From Amanita rubescens (Eukaryota; Basidiomycota; Agaricomycetes; Agaricales; Amanitaceae): a stretch of DNA of 64,000 bases. The notes beneath the pieces are model-generated. The model saw nothing but the letters and a program-made list of their open reading frames with translations, did not search any database and was not told where the DNA came from. The position numbers and the translations under genes were made by a program. This document shows positions 9,621 to 21,027 of this stretch, piece by piece (position 1 is the stretch's first letter; every line of letters begins with the position of its first letter). The stretch spans positions 831,866 to 895,865 of the forward strand of contig WION01000010.1 of the NCBI GenBank assembly GCA_015039365.1, read 5' to 3'.

Positions 9621-11516
9621 ATGCTTGGATCAAAGTTCGTCCCGAAGCTTCCTCAACTTCACAAAGTCCAGCTTCCCAGCCTTCCACAACTTCCCAACCT
9701 TCCCAATCTTCACGACATTGCGCATCTCGTCTCGAGTTCATCGTCTTCTCGGAAACCAGCGACTCTGCGCGTAACCCCGAATAACTGGATTACGGGTGAA
9801 ATCCGTGAATGGTACGGAGCACATCGTCATACAGCCATCGACCGGCTGGAGCTTCGAAAGGAACATGAAGGGGTGAAACACGAATTTATCGTGATATATC
9901 TTGAGGGCGGTTCAATGTATCGGATTGACAGGAGGGCTCTGAACGGTCCAAACACGGAAGCCGTATTGAAGGGCTGCGAGTCCGAGGACTCCATTGCGCC
10001 CGTCACCGCCGAAGAACTCAATCTTCTCAATACAACCACGGACACTATGGTCGCCCTCGAATTCAACGCATCTAAACCGGACTTGTTCATCATCATCGCT
10101 ATATGCGCAGCAATGCAGCAGAATCCGGAAACGAAGTTATACCACCTATATCACTACAATTGCTATTTTCATGCCCGTTCTGTTGTTTCTATCGTCATCC
10201 GTCAATGCTTGGTCGAGCACTCCGATGCGTTGTGTTCGAACGCAGGAGTCCGTTGGGACATTGCCACCCAACCTGCCTTATCCGACGAAGAAATAGCTAG
10301 TACGGATTGGGGTGTTTTGAGAACCGCGGTTAGGATGGCAGCAGTTACGGCCCTGGAGCGATTGATATGGCCTATCGTCCAGGTACATTCTGTGACCTAC
10401 GAAATCGACGAGGAAGAGCTGCGGAAAATCGTCTCAGCCGTGATTGAAGACGCGACGGCGAGGGTCATAAGCGATTCCATTAAGGATGAATTGCTGTACT
10501 CCTTATACAAGGAGGTACTCGGTGTTGCTAATTCGACTCTGTGGCGGGACAACCTTGGACAGAACCTCTCGGATTACAAGCACAAGGGCAAATGTGAGGT
10601 AGTCGCGGGAATAATCATGTCAGAACTCTTGGAGGCCCACAAAAAAGAAGAAGGCCTTCTCGAGGAAATAGGATCCAGAGTTCAGAATGCCCTCATGTCC
10701 CAACCGCCGACTCCATCATCTCCCACCCAGCCAGACCCTGAACCCAAGGAAGAGGCTCCGTCATCCCCAATCCATGCACCTAAAAATCTAATGCGATCGA
10801 TGAAGATGACAACGCAAGCTATGACTCGTCATATTTCAATAGCCCGTGAGTTTTGTCTTCCGATCTCTTAGCCTTTTTTAACGGTATTTTAGAAAAGAAG
10901 ATTCAGGAGTCTCCCATGATGGCGTCTGGGACATTGCTTAACAAGGCAGTGGGGGAAGTAGCGAACTTGTCGCCTGCAGTATTCCGGAAATACATCAAGC
11001 AGTTTATCCCGCCGGTGGAGTTCCGGAAGCAAATCGACGACGCACTGATAGAATGGAGGTTGAAGGATGAAATCGTGGAGAACATCATTAATAATCTCCT
11101 GCTGAAATCTGACGGGGATATACCGGAGTCAATGATTCGAATCTTTGTCGAGAAAGAGGTAAAAGAAATCCACGTGTCTTTAGATTCACTGAGCTAACGG
11201 ATGCTGGAAGGCCGAACAAGTGCGGACGCATGTAGCGCTGCAGGAGCATGTTCTCCGTATGACACGGGATCATAGTAAAATGGTCGCGCGAGTCGTCGTC
11301 GGATCGACAGAGGAAGGCGTGTACAGCAAACTGCGACAGAAGATGGAAGATATATGGAAAGATGTGCAACCGCTATCAATTTCGCAGTCATGGGTTAGAG
11401 AGGCATACATGCGACTCACGGCTGCCGTTAAAGAAAGCATCCACACGGTGGTACACGACTGTATATACCATCTACATCACCGGGCGGCGAATCCACAAGC
11501 ACCTGCAAAGTCTTGA
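9621..11516 (+). CDS. Unknown protein, possible papain-like (NlpC/P60-LRAT-PPPDE) fold, 598 aa
   Basis: Three exons: 9621-10845, 10893-11158 and 11211-11516, with introns of 47 and 52 nt whose junctions keep the frame. Residues 1-45 are Pro/Leu- and Ser-rich. A conserved core at about 75-195 has His87 in a VKHEFIVIYLE strand, a Tyr-Arg-Ile strand, then Asn180-Cys181 in HYNCYFHARS followed by a hydrophobic helix. This order (His strand, then Asn-Cys at a helix start) is that of circularly permuted papain-like enzymes such as LRAT and PPPDE proteins. The match is my inference, not a recognised domain hit. The rest is helical and charged. A paralogue is at 28503 and a dead copy at 250-715. The host role is unknown. 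Confidence 0.7.
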
Positions 11517-12148
11517 TCAGTCGATGCCTCTACTATGTGCCACATATCTAATATGGGTATTTCTGATTTTTCTCAATGTATAATAGGAAGTGGATGGATG
11601 ACCGAACGATGGCCAGCATCTTGTCAGACGGCGTTTGGTAGGTACTATATAATCTACGGTCGCTATCTTTGTAACACATGTATTTGTTGCGTATTTTTGT
11701 ATCTCGTGTCCTTATCATTGAAGCAAATATACACTTAAATCATATACTGGAGCATATGATAACGGAACTTGTTCTGAACAGGTTGGGCGCTGATGAGACT
11801 TTGATCGGTCAAGTGGACCAGACGATTGGGCCAACTTCGATTCTGCCCCTTACAACAACTTTCATTCCATTCATTTGAAAGTGACGCAAACTTTTGATGG
11901 AAAAGATACTTTGGGCAAGTATCCTTATGCAACGAACCGAGGCTGCGTTCTTCAAGAATTGGTAAACAACTATGATATGAACGACCACGGGACAGGTTCA
12001 CGTGTAGAACCTGCTGCGCGTCGAACGGCGACATTTATATTTCATATCCTAATGAGAGTTGTACATGTTGCATACAATGAGTGGATATGACGATTGGGTT
12101 ATCCCTTTTGAGTATCGTGCAAAGTGGTGAAAAAAGGCGAGATGTAGA
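11517..12148. other. No confident gene; possible extra coding scraps
   Basis: Short + frames at 11586-11650 and 11757-11878 (with MITELVLNRLGADETLI) look protein-like and could be a decayed extension of the gene ending at 11516. I found no splice pattern that joins them without a stop. The 3' ends of this gene and of the convergent uS11 gene both lie here, so their terminators should too. Confidence 0.4.
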
Positions 12149-12843
12149 TCACAGACGACGACCACGGCGACCACCCTATAAAAGTGAAACATTCAATCAA
12201 ACTGTTCTCGACTTTAGAGGTGAGTCATTTACCTTGCGCCTTGTAGAGTCAGTAGGAACAGGCGTCACATCCTCAATACGGCCAATACGCATGCCGGCGC
12301 GGGCAAGGGCACGGAGAGCGCTCTGAGCACCAGGGCCAGGTGTTTTCGTACCGGTACCTCCGGTTGCTCTCAGTTTGATGTGGAGAGCTGTAATTCCGAC
12401 TTCGCGGCAACGGGCTGCAACATCCTGGGCTGCAAGCATAGCAGCGTAAGGTGATGACTCGTCACGGTCGGCCTTGACCTTCATTCCACCTACTCGCGCC
12501 CATCGTATCAGTACTCTGCAAGGGCTTGATCGTCAGAAATACGTACCTGTAACGCGAGATATAGTTTCCCGACCGGAGAGATCAGTGACGTGAACAAAAG
12601 TGTCGTTGAATGATGCATATATGTGTGCAACGCCGAACACGTTCTCGCCCTCTGCAACTTGGGGGCCAAGAGAGACAGTCGTCTCTTCTTTGGGAGCTTT
12701 GGCTTTCTTGGGTGCCTATGATAGGTACATCGACAGTCAGCTCGTGCGATCCATTGAAAATCCATGAAATTGAAAGCGGAAAACGTGCACTAGCGTACAC
12801 CAGACCGCATTCCAGTATATATCAAAGCAATTGGACTCACCAT
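12149..12843 (-). CDS. RPS14: 40S ribosomal protein S14 (uS11), 151 aa
   Basis: uS11 sits on the platform of the small ribosomal subunit and contacts 18S rRNA near the mRNA exit. Four exons on the minus strand, 12841-12843 (only the ATG), 12547-12715, 12233-12489 and 12149-12175, splice into 151 residues. The protein begins [12 protein letters not shown] and contains [38 protein letters not shown] and [18 protein letters not shown], and ends with the basic tail [13 protein letters not shown]. These are near-universal eukaryotic uS11 sequences and the length is normal. Introns are 125, 57 and 57 nt. The initiator codon alone in exon 1 is common in ribosomal protein genes. It is divergent from the small gene at 13167. 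Confidence 0.97.
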
Positions 12844-13166
12844 CTTGAATAATTTGGTGCAGAGACCTTGAGGATGACTTGACGACCAAGGACCGCGCAA
12901 GATTCTGTGTTTGTGTGCTTAAGCAAATAGGTCACAATAAGTACAAAGAAGGGTCAGATCTTGATCGATGATATATTGATAATCTAATCGCTATCGCGTA
13001 GTACAGCAATTTATCCGATATGTGACAGTCGTTGCGATAAACCAATTACATTATGCATACATTTTCGGATTCCTCTGGCCCATCTGAGGACCCTTTTTGC
13101 TTAAATAGAGCAGATCTGCCGCCAGTGTTCTCCATTCCATCCTCACCTGATTGTATTTTCTAAGAC
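12844..13166. promoter_or_regulatory. Shared divergent promoter of uS11 and the small HTH gene
   Basis: These 323 bp separate two start codons pointing away from each other. They must hold both 5' leaders and promoters. A TTAAATAG word at about 13101-13108, roughly 60 bp before the + start, is a TATA-like candidate. No further motif is certain. Confidence 0.6.
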
Positions 13167-13536
13167 ATGGCTCCCAACCCACAATGTGCTGCCCTCGCCG
13201 CCGCGAAAGCTAAGTCAGGTCTGTGTTTATACTCTGGTCACTGTTCTACTTATGTCTGAACACGGTTATTAGGGCTTTCGTATGGTCAGATTGCTGAGAA
13301 GATCGGAACCAATGAGCAGCATGTTATCGACAGTGAGTAGTTGAATCGATATCCAAGAAATCGATATTTATTCTCATTGTCTAGTCTGCACTGGAGCCAA
13401 GAAACCTACTGCCAGCGAGTTCACGTCTCTCGCGAACGTTTTAAATATTACTGATGCTGTATGTGATTTCATCTGTCCTGGTAGACATCAGCTAACTTGC
13501 ATCTAGCTTCCCCATGACAGTGCTCATACTGCTTGA
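13167..13536 (+). CDS. 71-aa helix-turn-helix protein resembling the N-terminus of cyanase
   Basis: Four tiny exons, 13167-13218, 13273-13332, 13385-13458 and 13507-13536, with consensus GT-AG introns of 54, 52 and 48 nt. They give a 71-residue protein with AAAKAKSGLSYGQIAEKIG, then TGAKKPTASEFTSLANVLNI and a short end LPHDSAHTA. This is the pattern of the N-terminal helical domain of cyanate hydratase (AKxxKGLTxxxIAxxIG...LAxxL). The C-terminal catalytic domain, with its Arg, Glu and Ser residues, is absent and no further exon is seen. It is unlikely to be an active cyanase. A small DNA- or protein-binding role is possible. The perfect phase of all four exons argues for a real gene. Confidence 0.8.
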
Positions 13537-14308
13537 TGCGCCCTATCGGCTATGTATGATACGATTCAATGTACACTAAACTACATTAGCTCTGAAGCCA
13601 GATTCAACCGATGATCCAGAACGTTCGCTTGAGGTCTATTGGCGTGATAAATTCTAGGGCCCAGCCACAGGAACGTACTCCACACAGCTCATCCTTATGT
13701 AGACCTCCACAGGGATGAAGCGAGCAGAACTTCGCTTACGATTACTACTAGCCCGTTTTAAAATAATCTCTTGGCACGGCCGCGGACCAAGATTATATCA
13801 CGTTCAACGTCAACTGCTATCTCAGCGCCTCTCAATCTCCATTTAGCTTCTAAATTTAGCTTAGAATACCTCATAGCTCTACGCTCTGACGCTGAACCAT
13901 CCTAATGACTATTCGAAAATGCAAGTAACGTGTCTCTGTACTGCGGCGCATTTTCTATTTCGAGCAAGGGTCCGTCAGCTAAAGGTTTTGAATGTGATAT
14001 AATAAGTCTTTGCCGCTATGTGAGTATGCTTCAGAGTTCAACTATCGCGCGTATCTCTTCACCGTCTGTTAGACCGCGGAATTCGCTAACATGTTTTGGC
14101 GTCAAATTTAGACCCACGTCGCAAGATCTATGCGCTCGTGTTATGCGTGATGTTGTTTAACACATTCCATGCAGCAACATTCATGATCAGGACAATAACA
14201 TACCCACAACAGACGCCCGAGTCAAATGTCAAACACATGTTCGAATGTATCATCTCCCTGACACGCGCCTGGCTCGTCACGCCACCAGCAAAAGCAAGAA
14301 CATCCAGA
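13537..14308. other. Intergenic; no gene seen
   Basis: Contains the 3' regions of the small HTH gene and of the convergent NOC4 gene. The open frame at 13930-14160 has no motif or splice support. Confidence 0.5.
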
Positions 14309-16594
14309 TCAAAACGTCCAGAGCTCGCTAACAACGTCAGTGCCAACTTGAACCGGGTCGTCCCCTCCGTCCTCCAAGGTCGTACCCGCGATGCCGTCCG
14401 ATTTCCCGGAAAACGCCAGCATAGGTCGATCGATATCCATCGCCAATGCAGGTTCCTTCTTGATCTTTCGATTAACTTCCGTGTCGAAGAGCTTGTAGCA
14501 GAGACGGGACAAGTAAGCATCAGAGTGGAGATTCGAGTATGTGGACATACCGTGTGATAGGTGTGGTCCAGGAAATCTTCCATTGTGTATCCCGGTTTTG
14601 TAAAGGCTTCAGAAAACACCTTTGCCAGCGTTGATACGGCAGAATGGTAGTGTGATCGATGAGTGTACAGCTCCCACATAGAGCTTGACAGAGCCTGCGT
14701 AAGCAAGGGATTCGGCTCATCCGCCAAGAAGGGGTCTAGATAAAACGTTAGGCGATGATTTGGGGGAGATGCCGGAGACGAGTGGCGTTACCATTGAACT
14801 CCCTATCGTCTTCTCCCGTAGAATGAATCATGACCATCAACGCTGGATGACGCTTCAAAATGTTATAGGTAAATGGGATAATCATGACAATCGCAGCCGG
14901 CGGAGCTGATAATGAAAGCCGCGACAGCCTTTTGACGAAAGATGCCAAGATTGCAGCAGGAAGGTGGCTGAAAAAGTGCCAACTCAATTTGATTGATATA
15001 CACGGGGCAAAATACACGTACGAAGAGCTGAGAAAGAGCTCCGTCATGCGGAAAAATCGGGCTCTATGTTTTAGATGCAGAACGTTGCGGTCTAAGAACG
15101 CATATAAACGCGTGTAGAACGAAGGATAGTCACTATGAGAGAAGAGTACCAATTTTAGCAGGAGACCTTTCGTAGGCGATTTTCAAGAATCACGTACAGG
15201 TTATAGTCTTTCATGAGGGTGAACAACGCGTTGAAGGCCAGCAAACCAACTGCACCGCCTGAAATATAGAATAAAAATTCATCAGTTATGATTCTGTCAG
15301 CACTAATGATACCTGGCCTACCGTAATCAATGCATGAGCCAACCCAATCCATAACAAGAACAGCTCGGGTTAGGTGAGGCAACACTCCTCTGTGCATGAC
15401 GTTCAAAGCGCGCAGAACCTGCTCCTTGCTTGCGGAAGTATCGTCTTCAACCGTGAGGCGAGGCAACAATGTCAACCAGGCGCGAGTGAACACCGCGCGG
15501 TGTGACTCGAGAGAGTGAAGGGACTGATGGATGGTTAATGTATGCAGCCGCGCCCGTGGTTGAGCTGATGTAGCACTTTGAGCGTCGTCCGGAGAGTCGA
15601 AAAATTTGCGCCAATCGTCATTCTCATTTGTATTTTCTTCCAGGTCTTCCATCACCTCATCTTCCTCATCACTTACCTCGATTCCACCAGCCGAAATCTT
15701 CTTTTTGACGTACTTTGGTTTCGGAGGTTTGGTTCCCAGCTCGGGAACCCACCATTCGCTCAGCTCAGCTTGTTCCGTTGGGAATGTCGTTAGCCGCACC
15801 AAAATCGAAAGAAGGTTTGAGGGTAAGTGTCGATGTGTCTTTGGCGGTGTTGCATTAAGTAAGGTACTGTTAGCAGAAAAAAAACCATTAAGGAGGAGCA
15901 AAAAAAAAGTAAGATGTGACATACGCTGCGTCGCGGAGGAAAAACCACCGAATGTCATCGTAGACGCTGAACCATGTCTCAAGGAAATGTTCTAAAACAT
16001 CTTGGTCGATGATGCCATCCGAACTTTGCTTGCCTCGAGAGCAGGGTGGGCACAGGAGGAGATGAGACACGATCTTGCGGAAATGGGACATGTGGAATTG
16101 AGGTTGCAGAGTAGGCGCGTTGGAATGTGATGATGACAGGTGTTTTTGAAGTGAGAATAATATCTGTAACGCGGAGATCTATACGACGTCAATAAGCAAG
16201 GCCAAAAGGATAATGATCGTAAGATAACACGTACTCGAAGCATCTTTTCCTCGTCTTTCATCAACCCACCTAAAAATTCGACATAGGTATTCAGCCGTTC
16301 CCACAACCAGGTTTTAACAATCCTTGCTGCTTCATCTCCGCCGGTACTGAGTTTGGTGTTCGTTATCAATTGTACGAAAACTCGGTAGAGTGCATAAACT
16401 GCTTTTGAAGTGTTTTGAGCGTCGCGCGCTGCGACCGCGAGGTCGAGGAGATCAGCCAGGGAGTTTAACGATGCATTCGTGGAAATAGCGTGCGTAACAT
16501 CGTCTTCTAGACGTTTGACTGACGTTCCAAAGCTTGCATCGTCTTTGACTTTGCGTTTCTTGCTAGGTGGAAGAGAGCTAATGTGTCCAGGCAT
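14309..16594 (-). CDS. NOC4: Nucleolar complex protein 4 (Noc4/Utp19), 624 aa
   Basis: Noc4 works with Nop14 in maturation and export of the 40S ribosomal subunit. Eight minus-strand exons, 16235-16594, 15925-16178, 15322-15866, 15198-15258, 15022-15132, 14792-14967, 14551-14735 and 14309-14491, join in frame through introns of 54-65 nt. The start MPGHISSLPPSKKRKVKDD carries a basic nuclear signal. An acidic EVSDEEDEVMEDLEE stretch lies mid-protein. The CBF/Mak21-type domain follows, with SSSHLPAAILASFVKRLSRL, SAPPAAIVMIIPF, NILKRHPALMVMIH and ADEPNPLLTQALSSSMWEL, then FLDHTYHTLFDTEVNRKIKK. The length is near that of yeast Noc4. The frame stays open upstream to 16753, but the ATG at 16594 gives the family-like start. 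Confidence 0.93.
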
Positions 16595-16749
16595 AGCGGC
16601 CGTGAGAATTCCCAAAAATCCAAGTTGCCGAATTCCGCGGATGTCATCCCATTCCAACTCGGGAAGCGCCGCCTGCGTCGGCACCAACCTTGCTTCAGAT
16701 GATCCATGCGTAGAATCCAACAGCAGATCAAAACATCGGACATCTTGTG

Positions 16750-16809
16750 CCATATTATAAAAATCTGTGATTCTTATTTACTCATGCCATATTATAAAAT
16801 ACTGTGATT
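16750..16809. repeat. Short direct repeat between genes
   Basis: A 20-24 bp unit (GCCATATTATAAAA then CTGTGATT) occurs at about 16750-16771 and again at 16785-16808, separated by about a dozen bases. It lies just upstream of the NOC4 start and at the 3' end of the next minus-strand frame. It looks like a local duplication and may influence the NOC4 promoter. Confidence 0.55.
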
Positions 16810-18107
16810 AAATATCGTCTATCGGACAATGACGCAACGGCGGCTTGGAGTCGTCGAAGCTTGTCCACGGCGATGGCGAAGTCATTGGCGAGATTTGCGT
16901 CCGCAGGAGAGCCCAGCAACAGCTGGAATTTGGACGCCGTAACGTCGGTGGTATACTGAGGGTTAAAGTTGCCACGGGGTGAAACGTTGAGACGGTTGGG
17001 GAGGGCCTCTCCCACGACAACCATTACGGCGTCCTCACGCACGTCGTTGGGCGTGGATATCACTGCTGAGACCTGTTGAACACTGACAAGGACGCGAGAT
17101 GAACCGTTGGACTTCCACGCCACAGGTGAATCGAATTCAGGACAGGCCAAATAATTTGGCTGAGAAAAGAGACAAGTGCGTTCCCAGACAGTGCTAAACT
17201 GCAGTAAACGTCAAGCGGGGCATGACAGGAAAGAGAAGTAAGAGGCACACAGCCGACATTGAGACAAGCAGGGAAGATCGTCAAAAATGATGGTCTGGAG
17301 GCTTTATAACAGGGAAGCGATGAGGAATATAATTGCGGAAGGATCGACACTTTGAATAGAGCCTATTTTTTTCATTATAAAGATCAAAAAGCGACGGTCG
17401 TGCGTCTGCTGCTGCAGGACTTGTTGGGCCTGGCTGATTGGTGGTCTGGAGGCCATAGCAAAAAGACAAACCCAAAGGGTACAGGGAGAGACGTGGAGGG
17501 CCACAGGCAGGAGGTCAATGTCGGGCGCCGCACTGGCTGGAATAGGAAAAAAATTCTGCAATACGTCATTGTTTATTGCTATGTACTGTTGGACACCGAT
17601 CTGGCTACGGAATACGTACCCACTAAACCTTGCTTCAGCAAGGTAACAACGCGCTGGGTTGTGCCCACGCCGACGCTGCGACCAACGCAAGGCAAAGAGT
17701 TCGGAGGCACGACGACTCTGTCACCAGCGGGCTCTACGCAACCGAATACTGACGAGTCAGGCCGTCAAGTGAAAGCATGCCATATAGGCATGGGAATCCT
17801 GGTGGACGGGTTGCGTGCGGCGACAGTACCTGAAGCACCGAATCAATGTTTCGAACAACAATGGGCGGTGTATACAATAGCGTACTATACTTCTCCACTA
17901 ATTCACGAAACAAGGCTAGTCTGGACGACGCGCCGCGATCGGTTCTTTCTGGCCATCTCGGACATCTGCCAGTTGAAGCTTCAAGATCCGGTATTTCTTG
18001 ACATCTATCACATGCTTGGTACGACTCTGCGGAGCCCAGGTGTGCACTATGACGATTTTATTCTCCTTTGAAATGCCCATAGCCTGGAGAAGATGAACAT
18101 CTTTCAA
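16782..18107 (-). CDS. Possible multi-exon gene of unknown function
   Basis: Several minus-strand open stretches look coding but I could not settle the splicing. The clearest is the 3' exon, from an acceptor at about 17161 down to the stop at 16782, encoding ACPEFDSPVAWKSNGSSRVL and later LGSPADANLANDFAIAVDKL. Upstream pieces include FDLYNEKNRLYSKCRSFRNY near 17400-17330 and FRELVEKYSTLLYTPPIVV near 17920-17860. A possible first exon starts at ATG 18107, below a TATA-like CCTTATAAAGG on the minus strand. I recognise no family, and the exons may belong to a decayed gene. The competing + strand frame 17352-18071 has no supporting features. Confidence 0.3.
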
Positions 18108-18188
18108 ACTATTTTACTTCAAATCTTTTCAGCTCGAAGCTCGAAAGCTCGGAGCACGACGTCTTAGCCATGTCTCGCGCGCGCACCC

Positions 18189-18197
18189 TTTATAAGG
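18189..18197. promoter_or_regulatory. TATA-like element, usable in both directions
   Basis: TTTATAAGG lies 40 bp before the ATG at 18237 on + and 82 bp before the ATG at 18107 on -. Either or both candidate genes could use it. Confidence 0.35.
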
Positions 18198-18236
18198 AAG
18201 GGCATCCTGGGCATCATAGCCGTTGTAATCGGCGCG

Positions 18237-18533
18237 ATGCATGGCCAAACTAGTATCTCTCAGCTTCCATCGGAAACCTATCTTGCCCAGCCTCGAAACG
18301 ACTCACTACCCCGTGCTCGACCACTATTGGTTCTGTCCTTCCAACGTCCTGATGTGAGGAGGAACAGGCACAGGGGACGCGTGAGATATGGCGGCGGAGC
18401 ATATCCGGGGAATGTTTTTCCACCCGCGTTTTCTAGTTCCGCTCGTACTTGCTATGCTTCGGTTCAGCGTGCTTTAGCCAGATACCTGGCTCTACAGCAA
18501 TTGATTAACGTTCCTGGGGGTAAACATCAATGA
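18237..18533 (+). CDS. Small unknown protein, 98 aa
   Basis: A single open frame starts MHGQTSISQLPSETYLAQPR and ends NVPGGKHQ. It is basic in the middle (VRRNRHRGRVRYGGGAYPG), with no signal peptide or membrane segment. The TATA-like site at 18189 is well placed for it. There is no recognised family and the frame may be fortuitous. Confidence 0.35.
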   Translation: MHGQTSISQLPSETYLAQPRNDSLPRARPLLVLSFQRPDVRRNRHRGRVRYGGGAYPGNVFPPAFSSSARTCYASVQRALARYLALQQLINVPGGKHQ

Positions 18534-19029
18534 CATCTTGTCGTGTATGTCATGAATGTCTATTCCATTGCATCGCCACATTTTTGGCGATGAGTCTCTG
18601 TCCTTTCTGTTCAACACGTTGCAGCGTCTCCACTACAGCCGATCAGTGATGACTAGGAGAAACTAAGTGGATTCCATGTTCACATTCAGGCCCTTCAGGC
18701 AATTGCTCTCTGGCGCTACTTAATAAACACCGCAGCAGTTGTCCGATTTATTTCTTTTGCAGTCCTTAGATTGTACGTCATGTTGCCACTTCACACAAGT
18801 GAAACGAATGAAGTAACACATTAGGCAGTGCGGTCAAGGATTGCGTGTGATTCTTTTGTCTGCGCATCATCTTGAGACCTGATGGCGATGCAAGCCTCAC
18901 CGGAAATCCGCCCAATGAATTTGAATGCGGTTTGCACACCTTTCGAGCGTAACTTTGTTCTCATCCTTATTTATCATGATGATCCGTAGCTAGGTCCCAT
19001 ATTTCATCTCCGATCCTCCGGCTGGGACA
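18534..19029. other. Intergenic, upstream of NACHT copy 1
   Basis: No open frame of note. It should hold the promoter of the NACHT gene at 19030. No clear TATA box was identified. Confidence 0.45.
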
Positions 19030-20665
19030 ATGGATTCACATCAAGCGCAGCGCTATGGAGAAATCCCCTCGTGCGCGACGCCGACGCACTCAAATAGTGC
19101 AGCTACACATGCAACTGAATTCTTCGGGCATGCTCGTGACTTCCAAGTGAAAGATTGTCACTTCTACGATTTCAAGCCGAAGGTCATTTATCATGGTTGT
19201 TGCAAGGAAAGTACAAGTGAAAAATTTCCATCCTGTGGATTTATCCTCGTTCTCAACTCTTTTTCTAGAGCTTATGTATCTTCAACAGTTCATTTCGGAA
19301 GATGCGCTCCACGATTCTATGGCGCGTGATCCTTCACCCAGATGCCACCCTATGACCCGCGAAAAGGTCTTTGAAGTAATTGCGAATTGGATCAATGAGC
19401 CAAACCCATGTCAGCGCATCATGTGGGTAAATGGCCCCGCTGGCGCCGGGAAAACGGCCATTGCTCAGACCGTAGCTGAGCGCTGCTCAACCGAGCATCT
19501 TGCAGCATCCTTTTTCTTTCTGAGAAATAGCTCAGACAGGGGTAGTGCGAAACGTCTGTTCACTACGTTGGCCTGGCAGCTTGCCAAAAACGAACCCGAT
19601 CTGCTCCCATACATGGAATCAACCATCGAGAAAGGACCGCTGCTTCCCACGAGGTCCATTGACATTCAATTTGATCATTTCATCGTCAAGCTCTTCGAGC
19701 AAGTTCGTCTTGATAAACCCGACTCATGTCTGAAGAAGTCGCTGGTTATAATCGATGGGGTAGACGAATGCGAGCCCGAAGATACACAAAGACTTGTATT
19801 GGAACTCATCGTGGACGCATTGGTCAAAGAAAAAATCCCACTACGTTTCCTGATTTGCAGCAGAGCCGAAGCTCACATTCGGGAAGCCATAGGAGGGAAC
19901 AAGATGACTCACACCCTCGAGTTGGACCATTTTGCGCCAAATAATGACATTCGGAGATATTTGGAAGCCGAATTTGTCCGTATCTCCAATGAGCGCAGCA
20001 TTTCATCATTAGATTCGTCGCCTTGGCCACCAAACGGTGCAATCGACTTGCTAGTGTCTAAATCGTCAGGCCAGTTCATACACGCATCGACTGTTATTAA
20101 ATTCGTCGATGACAAAGATGGCGATCCCAGACAGCAGCTTAACACTATCTTGAGACTTCGTTCAGCTAGCTGTCGATCCCCGCCGTTCGCGGGACTGGAC
20201 CAACTCTATATTCAAATACTTTCACAACAGCGGGACGTTAGGTTTTTAAGGGATCTGTTTGCACTCTTACTTGCCCTTCGTCAACCGAAAGTCTCGTTTG
20301 TCTGTAGACGGTTGCGAATCAGCAATGACGAACTGAAATGGAAATTGCGCAGGATGCAATCCCTCTTACAGATTTCAGGGACAGTGATCGACATGCATCA
20401 TTTGTCCCTGCAGGATTTTCTGCAGGATAAGAAGCGCGCGGGCAGGTTCTTTGTGCATCCAATGCGAGTAATGTTTGTGCGCCTACCGGAGGTTACCCGC
20501 CCCGTTGTATTAACATCTGCAGCAGTTGTGAGCATTGTTCCCTTTGCGGTATTAACGCTTGGAGTGGGCCCTTTGTATTTCCTGACAAGGGTGGCGAGAG
20601 GCTGTGTAACGTCTAAAGCAGACTCCTTGTACGCACAGATGCTCGTTCATTCCCGGCTGATATGA
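19030..20665 (+). CDS. NACHT-domain NTPase (STAND/NLR-like), copy 1, 525 aa
   Basis: Exons 19030-19210 and 19269-20665, with a 58-nt phase-1 intron at the position shared by the whole array. Residues 1-60 form a short leader with FFGHARDFQVKDCHFYDF. The junction block QQFISEDALHDSMAR leads into NACHT. The P-loop GPAGAGKT is at about 116-123, the Walker B LVIIDGVDEC at about 219-228, and FLICSRAEAH follows. A helical region ends in HHLSLQDFL and the basic RAGRFFVHP. Then comes one hydrophobic segment of about 26 residues near 474-499 and a short tail. NACHT proteins oligomerise on NTP binding to signal non-self or cell death; the ligand here is unknown. There are no WD40, ankyrin or TPR repeats. 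A decayed FAD monooxygenase lies convergent downstream. Confidence 0.85.
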
Positions 20666-21027
20666 CTCTACAGGATTGATAGATATGTGGTTATCCTTGT
20701 ATTATAGCATCACTGTTGTTGTTCTTGTAATGTACCTAACATTGCCTCTCAAGACTGGAAAATGATATATTCTCGTGGACCCACCGTAGCAGTGACCTCG
20801 TTCACTCTTTGCATATATCTGATTCTAATCAAATCAAAGCGTATACGTATATATTTATATAGTCCTTCATCGGCGCTATCACTGGACTGTTACTGTCTTT
20901 CATATCCATATAGGCTAATCAAGATGCGCTGTGCCCGAAGTCGACCAATGCCGGTTTCGCACATGTTGAGGTCACATAAAATTTCCATAAATAAAACCGA
21001 TCTTGAGTAAATTAGCAACCATCCGAT

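Noticed and set aside
14096..14557. 153-codon + frame antisense to NOC4
   Set aside because: It overlaps well-supported NOC4 exons on the other strand and is an antisense shadow.
14128..14727. Unspliced 199-codon reading of the last part of NOC4
   Set aside because: The sequence after HTYHTV loses family similarity. A 59-nt intron (14492-14550) restores the conserved LFDTEVNRKIKK segment in another frame.
17352..18071. 239-codon + strand open frame
   Set aside because: No motif, no splice or promoter support, and the opposite strand carries more protein-like segments with a TATA-like site. Probably a chance frame.
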